From Paraglaciecola sp030730205 (GTDB taxonomy: Bacteria > Pseudomonadota > Gammaproteobacteria > Enterobacterales > Alteromonadaceae), in assembly GCF_052119645.1 (NCBI RefSeq), contig NZ_JBGQOM010000004.1, positions 62,001-126,000 on the forward strand: a DNA stretch of 64,000 nucleotides, read 5' to 3'. Every line of letters begins with the position of its first letter. Positions within the stretch are counted from its first letter, which is position 1. Below the pieces are notes generated by a model, which did no database searches, had not been told where the DNA came from, and was given only the letters and a program-made list of their open reading frames with translations. Positions 1 through 8,562 of the stretch are shown here, one piece after another. A program made the position numbers and the translations under genes.

Positions 1-1275
1 TTGACCAAAGCGACACCTGAAGGCGCCAGAGATTATTTGGTACCAAGTCGAACACATAAAGGTCAATTTTTTGCATTGCCTCAGTCTCCACAGTTGTTTA
101 AACAATTGCTGATGATGGCTGGAATGGATCGTTATTATCAAATTGTAAAGTGTTTTCGTGACGAAGACTTACGCGCTGATCGTCAACCAGAATTTACCCA
201 AATAGATATAGAAACAACGTTTTTAGACGCAGCCGGCGTCATGTCTATTACTGAAAATATGATCCGTGATCTATTTCAAAAAATGTTAAACGTTGATTTA
301 GGCGTGTTTCCTCAAATGACTTATGCAGAAGCGATGCGTCGTTTTGGTAGTGACAAGCCTGACTTGCGTAACCCACTTGAATTGACTGATGTTGCCGATT
401 TATTAGCCGAAGTTGAATTTAAAGTATTCGCCGAGCCTGCCAATGATCCTAAAGGACGCATTGCTGTTATAAAAGTGCCAAGTGGCGCCTCCCTATCTCG
501 TAAACAGTTAGATGACTACGCAAAATTTGTAGCTATTTATGGTGCTAAAGGCTTAGCTTGGATGAAAGTCAACGACCTAGCTGCAGGCATGGATGGTTTA
601 CAATCACCAGTACTCAAATTTTTGCCAGAGACTGCGGCACTGGCTATCGTCGAGCGCTGTGGTGCGCAATCAGGTGATTTGATTTTATTTGGTGCAGATA
701 ACAAAACTGTTGTTACAGAAGCCATGGGCGCTTTGCGTTTAAAGTTGGGCGAAGATTTAAACCTGTTGGAAGGCGAGTGGCGTCCATTGTGGGTTGTTGA
801 TTTTCCTATGTTTGAAGAGATTGATGGTCGCTTTTATGCACTTCATCATCCTTTTACCGCACCACGAGACCTCAGTGCAGAAGAATTAGCCGCTGATCCA
901 GCTAATGCATTGTCGAATGCTTACGACATGGTTTTAAATGGTGTTGAGCTTGGAGGTGGCTCGGTACGTATTCATCAACAAGATATTCAAGCAAAAGTTT
1001 TTCAACTCCTTGGTATCAGTGATGATGAAGCACAAATTAAGTTCGGTTTCTTGTTAGAAGCCCTGAAATTTGGTGCCCCCCCTCACGCTGGACTTGCCTT
1101 TGGTCTTGACCGGTTGGTGATGTTAATGACAGGTGCTACTTCGATTCGTGACGTGATGGCTTTTCCTAAAACGACAACAGCAGCATGTCCTTTAACTAAT
1201 GCCCCAGGCGAAGCGAATCCTGAGCAGTTGAAAGAGTTAGCAATTCAAACTGTCAAACCTGCCGTTGAAAAATAG
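1..1275 (+). CDS. aspS: Aspartate--tRNA ligase, C-terminal part (5' end outside window)
   Basis: Class II aminoacyl-tRNA synthetase that charges tRNA-Asp with aspartate in the cytoplasm. About 424 residues are visible against roughly 590 for the bacterial family, so the N-terminal anticodon-binding OB-fold and the first part of the catalytic domain lie before the window; the TTG at position 1 is only the first in-frame codon, not the real start. Class II motif 2 is visible in the first 70 residues (FRDEDLRADRQPEFTQ), the GAD insertion domain follows, and motif 3 (GLAFGLDRLVML) is near residue 370. nudB begins 15 bp downstream, consistent with cotranscription. The family assignment is secure. 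Confidence 0.97.
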   Translation: MTKATPEGARDYLVPSRTHKGQFFALPQSPQLFKQLLMMAGMDRYYQIVKCFRDEDLRADRQPEFTQIDIETTFLDAAGVMSITENMIRDLFQKMLNVDLGVFPQMTYAEAMRRFGSDKPDLRNPLELTDVADLLAEVEFKVFAEPANDPKGRIAVIKVPSGASLSRKQLDDYAKFVAIYGAKGLAWMKVNDLAAGMDGLQSPVLKFLPETAALAIVERCGAQSGDLILFGADNKTVVTEAMGALRLKLGEDLNLLEGEWRPLWVVDFPMFEEIDGRFYALHHPFTAPRDLSAEELAADPANALSNAYDMVLNGVELGGGSVRIHQQDIQAKVFQLLGISDDEAQIKFGFLLEALKFGAPPHAGLAFGLDRLVMLMTGATSIRDVMAFPKTTTAACPLTNAPGEANPEQLKELAIQTVKPAVEK

Positions 1276-1290
1276 TCAGCTTGGCGGTTT

Positions 1291-1758
1291 GTGAGTAGTC
1301 AATGGCGTATTCCTGAATCTGCCCTGATAGTCATATACAATATGGCTGGGCAGGTTTTGGTACTACAACGAAATGACGACCCCTTGTTTTGGCAGTCAGT
1401 AACGGGGACTCGTGAACAGGGCGAGTCACCTTTGCAAACTGCTATCCGCGAAGTGCGGGAAGAAACCGGTATTGATATTACTGCTTCAAATTATCAACTT
1501 GTTGATTGTAAGCAAACGAATCAATATGAAATACGTTCTCGCTGGCGTCATCGATACCCCCCAGATGTCAGTACCAATACGGAATATGTTTTTAGTGTTC
1601 AAGTCGTTAATGATCAGCAGATTATTTTGACTGAGCACAGTGCATTTTCTTGGCTACCAAAGGCGCAGGCTATAGAAAAGGTCTGGTCTGAAACCAATAA
1701 AGCGGCGATTGAACGTTTTGTCCCAAAGGTAGTTGATAATGATGATATGTCAGAGTAA
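1291..1758 (+). CDS. nudB: Dihydroneopterin triphosphate diphosphatase (Nudix hydrolase)
   Basis: Predicted to remove pyrophosphate from dihydroneopterin triphosphate, an early step of folate synthesis. The Nudix box G-x5-E-x7-REVREETGI starts at Gly39 and is intact. The 155-residue length fits NudB. The start is a GTG 15 bp after aspS, with a weak GGCGG-like ribosome-binding site. In many enterobacteria aspS-nudB is followed by yebC and then ruvC; here nudB is followed directly by ruvC after 11 bp. Substrate specificity is inferred from family resemblance and position; a general Nudix role cannot be excluded. Confidence 0.88.
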   Translation: MSSQWRIPESALIVIYNMAGQVLVLQRNDDPLFWQSVTGTREQGESPLQTAIREVREETGIDITASNYQLVDCKQTNQYEIRSRWRHRYPPDVSTNTEYVFSVQVVNDQQIILTEHSAFSWLPKAQAIEKVWSETNKAAIERFVPKVVDNDDMSE

Positions 1759-1769
1759 TAAGGGATTAA

Positions 1770-2291
1770 ATGGCGATTATCTTAGGCATTGATCCCGGCT
1801 CGAGATTGACCGGTTATGGCATTATTAAACAGCTTGGGGCTAAAACAGAATATTTGGGTAGTGGCTGTATTCGTATGCAAGGTGATCCTCTTGCGCCAAG
1901 ATTAAAACAAATATTTGACGGCGTCAGTGAAATTATCACGCAGTTTAGGCCTACTGAGTTTGCGATTGAGCAAGTTTTTATGGCTAAGAATCCTGATTCG
2001 GCATTAAAACTTGGTCAAGCACGTGGCGCCGCAATTGTGGCTGCTACATATCACAATCTACCGGTCGCGGAATATTCTGCCAGACAAATTAAACAATCAG
2101 TGGTGGGAAAAGGTAATGCGGATAAAAGCCAAGTACAGCATATGGTCACTTATTTATTAAAGTTAAGCGCCAGCCCACAGGCAGATGCTGCAGATGCGCT
2201 CGCCGTCGCGCTGTGTCATAGTCATACACAACAAAGCTTGATTAAGATGTTGGGGCAAGCGAGTAAGACAGTGCGAGGGCGCTTAAGATGA
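1770..2291 (+). CDS. ruvC: Crossover junction endodeoxyribonuclease RuvC
   Basis: Holliday-junction resolvase that cuts RuvAB-migrated junctions. The four acidic metal-binding residues of the family are visible: Asp8 (GIDPGSR), Glu67 (FAIEQVF), Asp139 and Asp142 (QADAADALAVALCH). Length (173 aa) is typical. An AAGGG ribosome-binding site sits at a normal distance from the ATG. It forms a run with ruvA (65 bp downstream) and ruvB. No LexA-type CTGT-N8-ACAG box was seen in front of ruvC, ruvA or ruvB. Confidence 0.97.
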   Translation: MAIILGIDPGSRLTGYGIIKQLGAKTEYLGSGCIRMQGDPLAPRLKQIFDGVSEIITQFRPTEFAIEQVFMAKNPDSALKLGQARGAAIVAATYHNLPVAEYSARQIKQSVVGKGNADKSQVQHMVTYLLKLSASPQADAADALAVALCHSHTQQSLIKMLGQASKTVRGRLR

Positions 2292-2356
2292 GCCTTGCAA
2301 ACCTATTAACCAGCCTTTATCTAAGCTCAGCCATCTGCTAAGCGACAGGAATTATT

Positions 2357-2980
2357 ATGATCGGCAGTATTCGTGGCATTTTATTAGAAAAACAAGCTCC
2401 AGAAATTTTAATTGAAGCTGGAGGCGTTGGTTACGAAGTGCAAGTCCCTATGACCAGTTTTTATCAATTGCCGGATGTGGGCCAAGAAGTTAGCTTGTGT
2501 GTGCATTTTGTGGTCAGAGAAGATGCTCAATTATTATTCGGTTTTGCTAATAAACAAGAAAGAGCTGTATTTCGTGAACTCATCAAAGCGAGTGGGGTAG
2601 GTCCTAAGTTAGCTTTAACCATCTTATCGGGCATGAATGCTGCTCAATTTATGCAAGCAGTGAGCCTTGATGATGTCACCGGTTTAACTAAATTACCCGG
2701 GGTGGGCAAAAAAACAGCAGAACGTTTGGTTATTGAATTGCGAGATCGATTGACAAAATTGTCTGTAGCTCCCAGCAATACCGAAGCGTTCGGTCGTGTA
2801 TCGAGTCTACCTATCGAAAATACATTTTTACAAAGTAATGATGCCAAGGAAGAAGCCTTAAGTGCGCTAGTTGCCTTAGGCTATAAGCCTGCTCAGGGAA
2901 GTAAGGTTATCAACTCAGTGTATAAATCTGAGATGAGCAGTGAAGCCTTGATCAGAGAAGCATTAAGGGCAATGATTTAA
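2357..2980 (+). CDS. ruvA: Holliday junction branch migration protein RuvA
   Basis: Tetrameric junction-binding subunit that loads the RuvB motor onto Holliday junctions. The N-terminal OB-fold (MIGSIRGILLEK), two helix-hairpin-helix motifs in the middle (ASGVGPKLALTIL and LPGVGKKTAERLV, about residues 75-125) and the C-terminal RuvB-binding helical domain (EEALSALVALGYKPAQ) are all present. 207 residues is normal. AGGAA precedes the ATG. Same-strand arrangement with ruvC and ruvB. Confidence 0.97.
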   Translation: MIGSIRGILLEKQAPEILIEAGGVGYEVQVPMTSFYQLPDVGQEVSLCVHFVVREDAQLLFGFANKQERAVFRELIKASGVGPKLALTILSGMNAAQFMQAVSLDDVTGLTKLPGVGKKTAERLVIELRDRLTKLSVAPSNTEAFGRVSSLPIENTFLQSNDAKEEALSALVALGYKPAQGSKVINSVYKSEMSSEALIREALRAMI

Positions 2981-3108
2981 TCAAAAACTAATTTGCTTTT
3001 ATAAGATATTCACCAACAATTCTGCTAACGTACTGAGCAGTAAACCCATTAACTTATCTCGTTAACCCGTGATATCAGTAACATTACCTAAGAATACACT
3101 GTAAAAAC

Positions 3109-4116
3109 ATGATTGAAGCTGACCGACTAATACAACCTGTTGCCAACAGAGAAGATGAACTTATCGACCGTGCTATTCGACCAAAAATGTTGGCTGACTA
3201 CACTGGGCAAGATCATGTGTGCTCACAAATGGAAATCTTTATTGCCGCGGCGCGGCAAAGGCAAGAACCTTTAGATCATTTACTCATCTTTGGCCCTCCT
3301 GGCTTAGGTAAAACGACACTGGCTAACATTGTAGCAAATGAAATGGGCGTGGGAATAAAAACCACGTCTGGACCTGTCCTTGAAAAAGCCGGTGATTTGG
3401 CGGCTTTACTAACAAATCTTGAAGAAAATGATGTGCTATTTATTGACGAGATCCACCGCCTTTCGCCAGTTGTTGAGGAAATTCTCTATCCAGCTATGGA
3501 AGATTACCAATTAGATATCATGATTGGTGAAGGACCCGCTGCGCGTTCCATCAAGCTTGAATTACCTCCTTTTACGTTAGTTGGAGCAACAACGCGAGCC
3601 GGCTCATTAACCTCCCCTTTACGAGATCGTTTTGGTATCGTCCAACGCCTTGAGTTTTATAGTGTTAAAGACTTAACTACCATAGTAAAACGTTCTTCAA
3701 GCTATTTAAATTTGCCCATTGATGAAGCGGGTGCAATTGAGATTGCACGACGCTCCCGCGGTACACCAAGGATCAGTAATCGGTTACTCAGACGCGTACG
3801 AGATTTTGCAGAGGTAAAAGCCAAAGGAGAGATTACCGCTGAAGTCGCGTGTAATGCATTAGATATGCTAGACGTTGATGGAGAAGGCTTTGATTATATG
3901 GATAGAAAATTGTTGGTTGCTATCATCGACAAATTTTTAGGTGGGCCAGTTGGTTTAGAAAACCTAGCCGCTGCCATTGGAGAGGAGAAAGATACAATAG
4001 AAGATGTGATTGAGCCTTTTTTAATTCAGCAGGGCTTTTTACAACGAACACCTCGAGGGCGAATTGCGACACAAAGGGCGTTCTTGCATTTCAATCGTGA
4101 TTACTCTCCTAGCTAA
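3109..4116 (+). CDS. ruvB: Holliday junction branch migration ATPase RuvB
   Basis: Hexameric AAA+ motor of branch migration. Walker A (GPPGLGKTT) is at residues 62-70, Walker B (FIDEIHR) at 111-117, sensor 1 (GATTRAG) follows, and the C-terminal winged-helix domain ends in the family motif QRTPRGR. The N-terminus MIEADRLI matches the family, which supports this ATG even though the upstream bases show no clear Shine-Dalgarno sequence. The 128 bp gap after ruvA is AT-rich and could hold its own promoter. 335 residues is normal. Confidence 0.97.
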   Translation: MIEADRLIQPVANREDELIDRAIRPKMLADYTGQDHVCSQMEIFIAAARQRQEPLDHLLIFGPPGLGKTTLANIVANEMGVGIKTTSGPVLEKAGDLAALLTNLEENDVLFIDEIHRLSPVVEEILYPAMEDYQLDIMIGEGPAARSIKLELPPFTLVGATTRAGSLTSPLRDRFGIVQRLEFYSVKDLTTIVKRSSSYLNLPIDEAGAIEIARRSRGTPRISNRLLRRVRDFAEVKAKGEITAEVACNALDMLDVDGEGFDYMDRKLLVAIIDKFLGGPVGLENLAAAIGEEKDTIEDVIEPFLIQQGFLQRTPRGRIATQRAFLHFNRDYSPS

Positions 4117-4139
4117 GTCAGCAAACCCGATAAAAATCC

Positions 4140-4277
4140 AAAAAAAAACCCACGAAATTCGTGGGTTAACAACAAAAACTGTTGAGGAAATATCCAGGGA
4201 ACATGTTAGTCAACACAAATTGACTGGAGCATCTACAGACCGCTGTACTTAGAAGCACAACTGCCTTCAAGAAAACT
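4140..4277 (-). ncRNA. Candidate small RNA with its own promoter and intrinsic terminator
   Basis: Read on the minus strand, this stretch has all the parts of an Hfq-type sRNA gene. A promoter (TTGTAG at 4306-4311, 16 bp spacer, TATACT at 4284-4289) predicts a start near 4277. Three small hairpins follow (4234-4238 with 4243-4247; 4208-4213 with 4220-4225; 4170-4174 with 4180-4184). The end is a 9-bp terminator stem (4148-4156 with 4158-4166) running into nine U residues. An unpaired pyrimidine-rich segment between hairpins contains UUCCC and UUCCUC, complementary to Shine-Dalgarno sequences. I do not recognise it as Spot 42, RyhB, GcvB, Qrr, 6S or another family I know. The structure is seen in the sequence; transcription is inferred. 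Confidence 0.6.
4147..4167 (-). terminator. Intrinsic terminator of the candidate sRNA
   Basis: The inverted repeat AACCCACGA / TCGTGGGTT is followed on the minus strand by a run of nine T (4140-4148). On the plus strand the stem is followed by AACAAC rather than T, so it is oriented for minus-strand transcription and is only a weak stop for ruvB. Confidence 0.75.
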
Positions 4278-4283
4278 GTGATT

Positions 4284-4311
4284 AGTATAAACGTAAGTTA
4301 ATTGCCTACAA
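4284..4311 (-). promoter_or_regulatory. Sigma70-type promoter of the candidate sRNA
   Basis: Minus-strand TTGTAG (4306-4311) and TATACT (4284-4289) are separated by 16 bp. Both hexamers match sigma70 consensus at four or five of six positions. No minus-strand protein gene lies downstream, so the likely product is the short terminated RNA. Confidence 0.5.
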
Positions 4312-4319
4312 CTGAAAAA

Positions 4320-4707
4320 AATTGTTTTTATTCATTATAAAAACTAATGCTAGACCTTTCATTTCTTCCTGGTTTACTGAAAAAAATGGCCTTCAAATCC
4401 TATAAAACATATGCATTACAATTACTTAAAATAGTTGTCTTATATTTAATCAATTAATTTAAGTAAGGTGGGGCTGGGTCTGTGAATTATATTTCTGCAT
4501 TGAAATGCTGAATTGTAGCTACAACTTACAATGAACTTTTTGAGTTAAAGGGATTCAAATGACACTTATTTACAATTAACTATTTGAAAATTATCATAAT
4601 AATTTTTATTGTAGATTTAATGTGTAAATTGCGTTTAATCAATCGTGATGCATAAAAATTCAAAATAACACGAGTTATAACCAGTTAAATTAAGGCGGTA
4701 ACGAGTT
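4320..4707. other. AT-rich intergenic region before the tol-pal operon
   Basis: No coding sequence is seen in these 388 bp. A perfect 12-bp palindrome, TTGTAGCTACAA, lies at 4513-4524. A plausible promoter for ybgC-tolQRAB is TTGCGT (4629-4634), 17 bp spacer, ATAAAA (4652-4657). The rest shows only AT-rich, promoter-like composition. Confidence 0.35.
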
Positions 4708-5109
4708 ATGGGGCATCAACATTCCATAAGAGTTTATTACGAAGATACCGACGCAGGTGGCATTGTTTATTATGCTAACTATTTAAAGTTTTTTGAGAGA
4801 GCCAGAACAGAGTGGTTACGTAATTTAGGTACTGAACAAGATGAACTGTTGGAACATTCCATAGGTTTTGTCGTCAAACGCGTTGAAATGGATAATCATG
4901 CGCCGGCTCGCTTCAATCAGTTGTTGTGTATTCAAAGCGAAATAGTAGAATTGAAGCGAGCGAGTCTGGTATTCAAACAAACCATCATAAGTCCAAGCGA
5001 TACGCGCTTGGTTAGTGCAATAATCAAGGTGGCTTGCGTTAATTTATCATCGATGAAGCCGCAAGCAATACCAGCCAATATTTTAGAGGAATTCAAGCGT
5101 GTCGTCTGA
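4708..5109 (+). CDS. ybgC: Tol-Pal system-associated acyl-CoA thioesterase
   Basis: Single hot-dog thioesterase of the YbgC/4-hydroxybenzoyl-CoA thioesterase family, thought to act on acyl-CoA in phospholipid metabolism at the inner membrane. The family active-site segment YYEDTDAGGIVYYANYLKFF is at residues 9-28, with the catalytic Asp in DTDAGG. AAGGCGG precedes the ATG. It is the first gene of the Tol-Pal operon, and its end overlaps the GTG start of tolQ by 11 bp, indicating translational coupling. Confidence 0.95.
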   Translation: MGHQHSIRVYYEDTDAGGIVYYANYLKFFERARTEWLRNLGTEQDELLEHSIGFVVKRVEMDNHAPARFNQLLCIQSEIVELKRASLVFKQTIISPSDTRLVSAIIKVACVNLSSMKPQAIPANILEEFKRVV

Positions 5110-5812
5110 TTTAAACTTTTTTGACCTTTTTCTGCAAGCCAGCATATTAGTGCAATTTGTGATGTTATTACTGCTTGCAGTGTCGATTTTTTCTTGGGCT
5201 TTTATCTTTGAGCGCAGTAAGGCTCTGACTCATGCCCGTAATGAAATGAAAAAATTTGAAGATAAATTTTGGTCGGGCGTCGACCTCAATAAACTTTATC
5301 AAGAACTGTCTGCTCGGCAATCTATTCAGGGTATGTCAAGTATGTTCTGCGCAGGTTTTAAGGAGTTTGTCCGTTTACGTAAAACCACCTCAACTCCGTC
5401 GGAAGCGGTTATGGAGGGATGTTATCGGGCCATGCGAGTCGCCTTATCCAGAGAGGTGGATAATTTAGAAAATCGTTTACCGTTTTTAGCCACAGCAGGT
5501 TCGATAAGTCCGTATATCGGTTTATTTGGCACTGTATGGGGGATAATGAACGCCTTTATCGCATTGGGTGAAGTTCAACAAGCTACTCTTGCTATGGTTG
5601 CGCCTGGCATCGCTGAGGCATTAATCGCTACTGCAATGGGGTTGTTTGCTGCGATTCCGGCAGTTATTGCCTATAACCGTTTCAGTCATCAGGTCGAGAA
5701 ACTCGAAAATAACTATGGCAATTTTATGGAAGAATTTTCGAGCATTTTGCATCGTCAGGCCTTAGCTGCAAACGCTGAGTCAGCCACACGCAGTAATAAT
5801 CAAAGTAACTAA
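5099..5812 (+). CDS. tolQ: Tol-Pal system proton channel subunit TolQ
   Basis: Inner-membrane MotA/ExbB-family protein. With TolR it forms the proton-driven motor that energises TolA for outer-membrane constriction. One N-terminal membrane segment (about residues 15-37) precedes a cytoplasmic loop, then two more segments follow (about 135-160 and 170-195) containing the family motif around GLFGTVWGIMNAF. The GTG start lies inside ybgC. 237 residues is typical; tolR starts 12 bp downstream. Confidence 0.96.
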   Translation: MSSDLNFFDLFLQASILVQFVMLLLLAVSIFSWAFIFERSKALTHARNEMKKFEDKFWSGVDLNKLYQELSARQSIQGMSSMFCAGFKEFVRLRKTTSTPSEAVMEGCYRAMRVALSREVDNLENRLPFLATAGSISPYIGLFGTVWGIMNAFIALGEVQQATLAMVAPGIAEALIATAMGLFAAIPAVIAYNRFSHQVEKLENNYGNFMEEFSSILHRQALAANAESATRSNNQSN

Positions 5813-5824
5813 GGCTATTATCCT

Positions 5825-6259
5825 ATGGTTGTATACACCAGAAAACGCCGTCGGCCAGTATCAGAAATTAACGTTGTGCCCTACATAGACGTAATGTTGG
5901 TTTTGCTTATCATTTTTATGGTTACAGCCCCTCTAATAACGCAAGGGGTAAAGGTCGATTTGCCAAAAGCAGAAGCGGCAGCGTTAGATAAAGACAGTAA
6001 GCCTCCGTTAATTGCGTCAGTTGACGCTCAGGGTAACTATTTTCTGAACATTGGCGATAGTCAAGAAGAGTCTATGTCAGCGGTTGATCTGGCGACTCTA
6101 GTGGCTGCACATTTACAGCTAGAGCCTCAAACACCCGTCGTAGTAAAAGGTGATGGAGCAGTGCCTTATAGTGAAGTGGTGCAATTAATGGTTTTATTGC
6201 AACGAGCAGGTGTGCCTTCAGTTGGTTTAATGACAGCGCCTCCTGAGAAAAAGAGATAG
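5825..6259 (+). CDS. tolR: Tol-Pal system protein TolR
   Basis: ExbD/TolR family. The single N-terminal membrane helix carries the essential aspartate (VVPYIDVMLVLLIIFMV, about residues 17-33) that takes part in proton flow with TolQ; the periplasmic domain follows. 144 residues is normal. It is tightly packed between tolQ (12 bp) and tolA (9 bp). Confidence 0.96.
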   Translation: MVVYTRKRRRPVSEINVVPYIDVMLVLLIIFMVTAPLITQGVKVDLPKAEAAALDKDSKPPLIASVDAQGNYFLNIGDSQEESMSAVDLATLVAAHLQLEPQTPVVVKGDGAVPYSEVVQLMVLLQRAGVPSVGLMTAPPEKKR

Positions 6260-6268
6260 TGAACTGAA

Positions 6269-7159
6269 ATGCAAAAATTTTCTATTCCTTTGTCTTTTTC
6301 TATCGCTTTGCATGCTGCGGTCGGAATTGTATTAACCTTGAGTATGAGTTTTACCCATCCAGTCTCAGAGGACCTAAGCCTTGATGCGCCGATTATCGAT
6401 GCAGTGGTGGTTGATCAAAAAACGCTTGAAACACAAGTAAGGAAGTTAAAAGACGAAAAAACTGCTCAACGACAAAAAGAAGAACAGCGCGTTAAAGAAT
6501 TGGAGCGTCGTGCAGAAGAGGCTGAGCGTGAGCGTCGTCAAAAAGAAACTCAAGTCGCTGAACTTGAAAAACAAACGCAAAATAAGCTAAATGAAAAGAA
6601 AAAGGCTGACCAAGCTGCAGTAGAGGCACGGGAGAAACAGCAACAGGAAAAAGCCAAAGCGGCCGCTTTAGAAGAACAGCGTAAGCGCAAAGAGCAGGAG
6701 CGAATTAAGGCTGACGAGCAAGCGAAAGCCGCCAAAGAAAAACGCGAAAAAGAAGAAAAAGCTTTGAAAGAAGCTGAGCGTAAAAAGCAAGAGGCTGCTG
6801 AGCAAGCGGCTCAAGAAAAGTTATTGCAAGAACAACTCCAAGCAGAACAAGCTACTCGTCAACAACGTCGAAATAAGCAAGTTTTAACTGAAGTGCAGAA
6901 ATACGAAATTTTAATTAAGCAGACTATCCAGCGTAATTTAATTGTGGATGATGCAATGAAAGGAAAATCTTGTCGTCTAAATATTCGCCTAGCGTCGAAC
7001 GGTTTAGTGACCCAAGTAAAAGAACTTTCAGGTGACGCGGTTCTGTGCAGAGCAGCTATCGCCGCAGTGAAAAAGTCAGATACACTTCCGGTCTCACCTG
7101 AGGCAGATGTATTTGAAAAATTAAGAGATATTAATTTAACAGTTGAACCAGGACTCTAA
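6269..7159 (+). CDS. tolA: Cell envelope integrity protein TolA
   Basis: Links the TolQR motor in the inner membrane to Pal and TolB in the periplasm. There is one N-terminal membrane segment (about residues 8-28), a long charged Lys/Glu/Ala-rich coiled coil (about 45-205), and a C-terminal globular domain with two cysteines (GKSCRLNIRL and AVLCRAAI) that could form the TolA domain III disulfide. The length, 296 aa, is shorter than E. coli TolA mainly because of a shorter coiled coil. The stop overlaps the tolB start as TAATG. Confidence 0.95.
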   Translation: MQKFSIPLSFSIALHAAVGIVLTLSMSFTHPVSEDLSLDAPIIDAVVVDQKTLETQVRKLKDEKTAQRQKEEQRVKELERRAEEAERERRQKETQVAELEKQTQNKLNEKKKADQAAVEAREKQQQEKAKAAALEEQRKRKEQERIKADEQAKAAKEKREKEEKALKEAERKKQEAAEQAAQEKLLQEQLQAEQATRQQRRNKQVLTEVQKYEILIKQTIQRNLIVDDAMKGKSCRLNIRLASNGLVTQVKELSGDAVLCRAAIAAVKKSDTLPVSPEADVFEKLRDINLTVEPGL

Positions 7160-8517
7160 TGTTTAAAAATAAAGTGCTTGTCTTTTTTGTCATTATTTTA
7201 GTCGCGAGCTTTAAAAGTATGGCGGCGCTAGAAATTGTTATTACTGAAGGTATCGATACCTCAAGACCTATCGGCATTGTGCCATTTAGTTGGGTAGGTG
7301 AGGGAGCAATGCCTGAAAAATTGACTAACACCATCGCGGCTGATTTAAAGCGCAGTGGTAAATTTAATCCAATTAATGTTGCTAATATGCCGCAGTTCCC
7401 TAGTTCGTATCGTGATGTTGACTATGGAGCTTGGGTCGCTGCAGGTGTTGAAGCCATTCTTGTGGGGAAGGTAGAGTTAGTAGGGATAGGTCAATACGCG
7501 GTTTCATTCGAGCTTATCGATGTGATCCGTGGGCAAATCACGGGCGGGCAAAGCCAAGTATTAAGCAATGGAAAATTGATTGCGAGTAATGACCAAATAA
7601 TGGACGCTCGTCAAGCGACGATAGGCGGCAAGGAATTTAGGCAATATGCTCACCGAATTAGCGATGTGGTTTATGAAAAATTAACTGGGGAAAAGGGGGC
7701 GTTCTTGACCAGAATTGCCTATGTGATAGTAAGGGATAGTGCCACAACAGAATTTCCATTCCAATTAGTCGTTGCAGACTATGACGGCGCTAACGAAACG
7801 ACATTATTACGTTCTAAAGAGCCATTGATGTCGCCTTCTTGGTCACCGGACGGAACTAAATTAGCTTACGTGACGTTTGAAAATAAGCGTCCACAGATTT
7901 TTATCCAAGATATCTATACAATGAGTCGTAAGCAAATGTCTGATTTTAGCGGCATCAATGGCTCTCCTGTGTTTTCGCCTGATGGTAAACAGCTAGCCCT
8001 AGTGTCATCGAAAGACGGTAACCCAGAATTGTATGTGATGGATATTGCGACAAAACAAGTACGTCGAATTACTAATGATCGCGCCATTGATACCGAACCA
8101 AGCTGGATGCCAGATGGTAAGAGTCTGGTATTTAGTTCAGAGCGGGGTGGTAAACCGCAGATTTATCGAGTAGATTTAATGAGCAATAAAGTGCGTCGTC
8201 TTACTTTTGAAGGCGATATGAATTTAGGGGGGACGGTTACACCAGATGGAAAACAACTGGTTTTTGTCAATCGTACCCGCGGAAATTATCATATAGCGAG
8301 ACAAGATCTAGCCACGGGGAATATGCAAGTATTAACCAAAACATATTTAGATGAATCTCCTAGTATTGCTCCGAACGGGAGTATGATAATTTATAGTACT
8401 TTGCATGAAGGTAAGCAGGTTTTATCACTGGTTTCCCTTGATGGGAGGTTTAAGGCGCGGTTACCCGCAGCCGATGGGCAGGTTAAGGCACCAAATTGGT
8501 CACCCTTTTTGTTTTAA
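7159..8517 (+). CDS. tolB: Tol-Pal system periplasmic beta-propeller protein TolB
   Basis: Periplasmic protein that binds Pal and TolA. A signal peptide ends near residue 22 (VASFKSMA-A). An N-terminal alpha/beta domain follows, then WD40-like/PD40 repeats seen as recurring blades of the form SPSWSPDGTKLAYV and SPVFSPDGKQLALVS from about residue 225 to the end. 452 residues is normal. Translation is probably coupled to tolA. Confidence 0.96.
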   Translation: MFKNKVLVFFVIILVASFKSMAALEIVITEGIDTSRPIGIVPFSWVGEGAMPEKLTNTIAADLKRSGKFNPINVANMPQFPSSYRDVDYGAWVAAGVEAILVGKVELVGIGQYAVSFELIDVIRGQITGGQSQVLSNGKLIASNDQIMDARQATIGGKEFRQYAHRISDVVYEKLTGEKGAFLTRIAYVIVRDSATTEFPFQLVVADYDGANETTLLRSKEPLMSPSWSPDGTKLAYVTFENKRPQIFIQDIYTMSRKQMSDFSGINGSPVFSPDGKQLALVSSKDGNPELYVMDIATKQVRRITNDRAIDTEPSWMPDGKSLVFSSERGGKPQIYRVDLMSNKVRRLTFEGDMNLGGTVTPDGKQLVFVNRTRGNYHIARQDLATGNMQVLTKTYLDESPSIAPNGSMIIYSTLHEGKQVLSLVSLDGRFKARLPAADGQVKAPNWSPFLF

Positions 8518-8562
8518 TGTTCAACCTAATTGGTTTAGTTTAGATAAAAATAAGGAAAAAAA

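Noticed and set aside
2325..2352. Possible LexA box between ruvC and ruvA (CTG...CAG)
   Set aside because: The spacing is too short for the CTGT-N8-ACAG consensus, so it is not called.
4064..4252. Plus-strand open frame overlapping the end of ruvB
   Set aside because: Out of frame with ruvB, no ribosome-binding site, and it runs through the minus-strand terminator and hairpins of the sRNA candidate.
6550..6735. Minus-strand frame within tolA
   Set aside because: Shadow of the Lys/Glu/Ala-rich coiled coil; Ser/Phe/Cys-rich translation without a ribosome-binding site.
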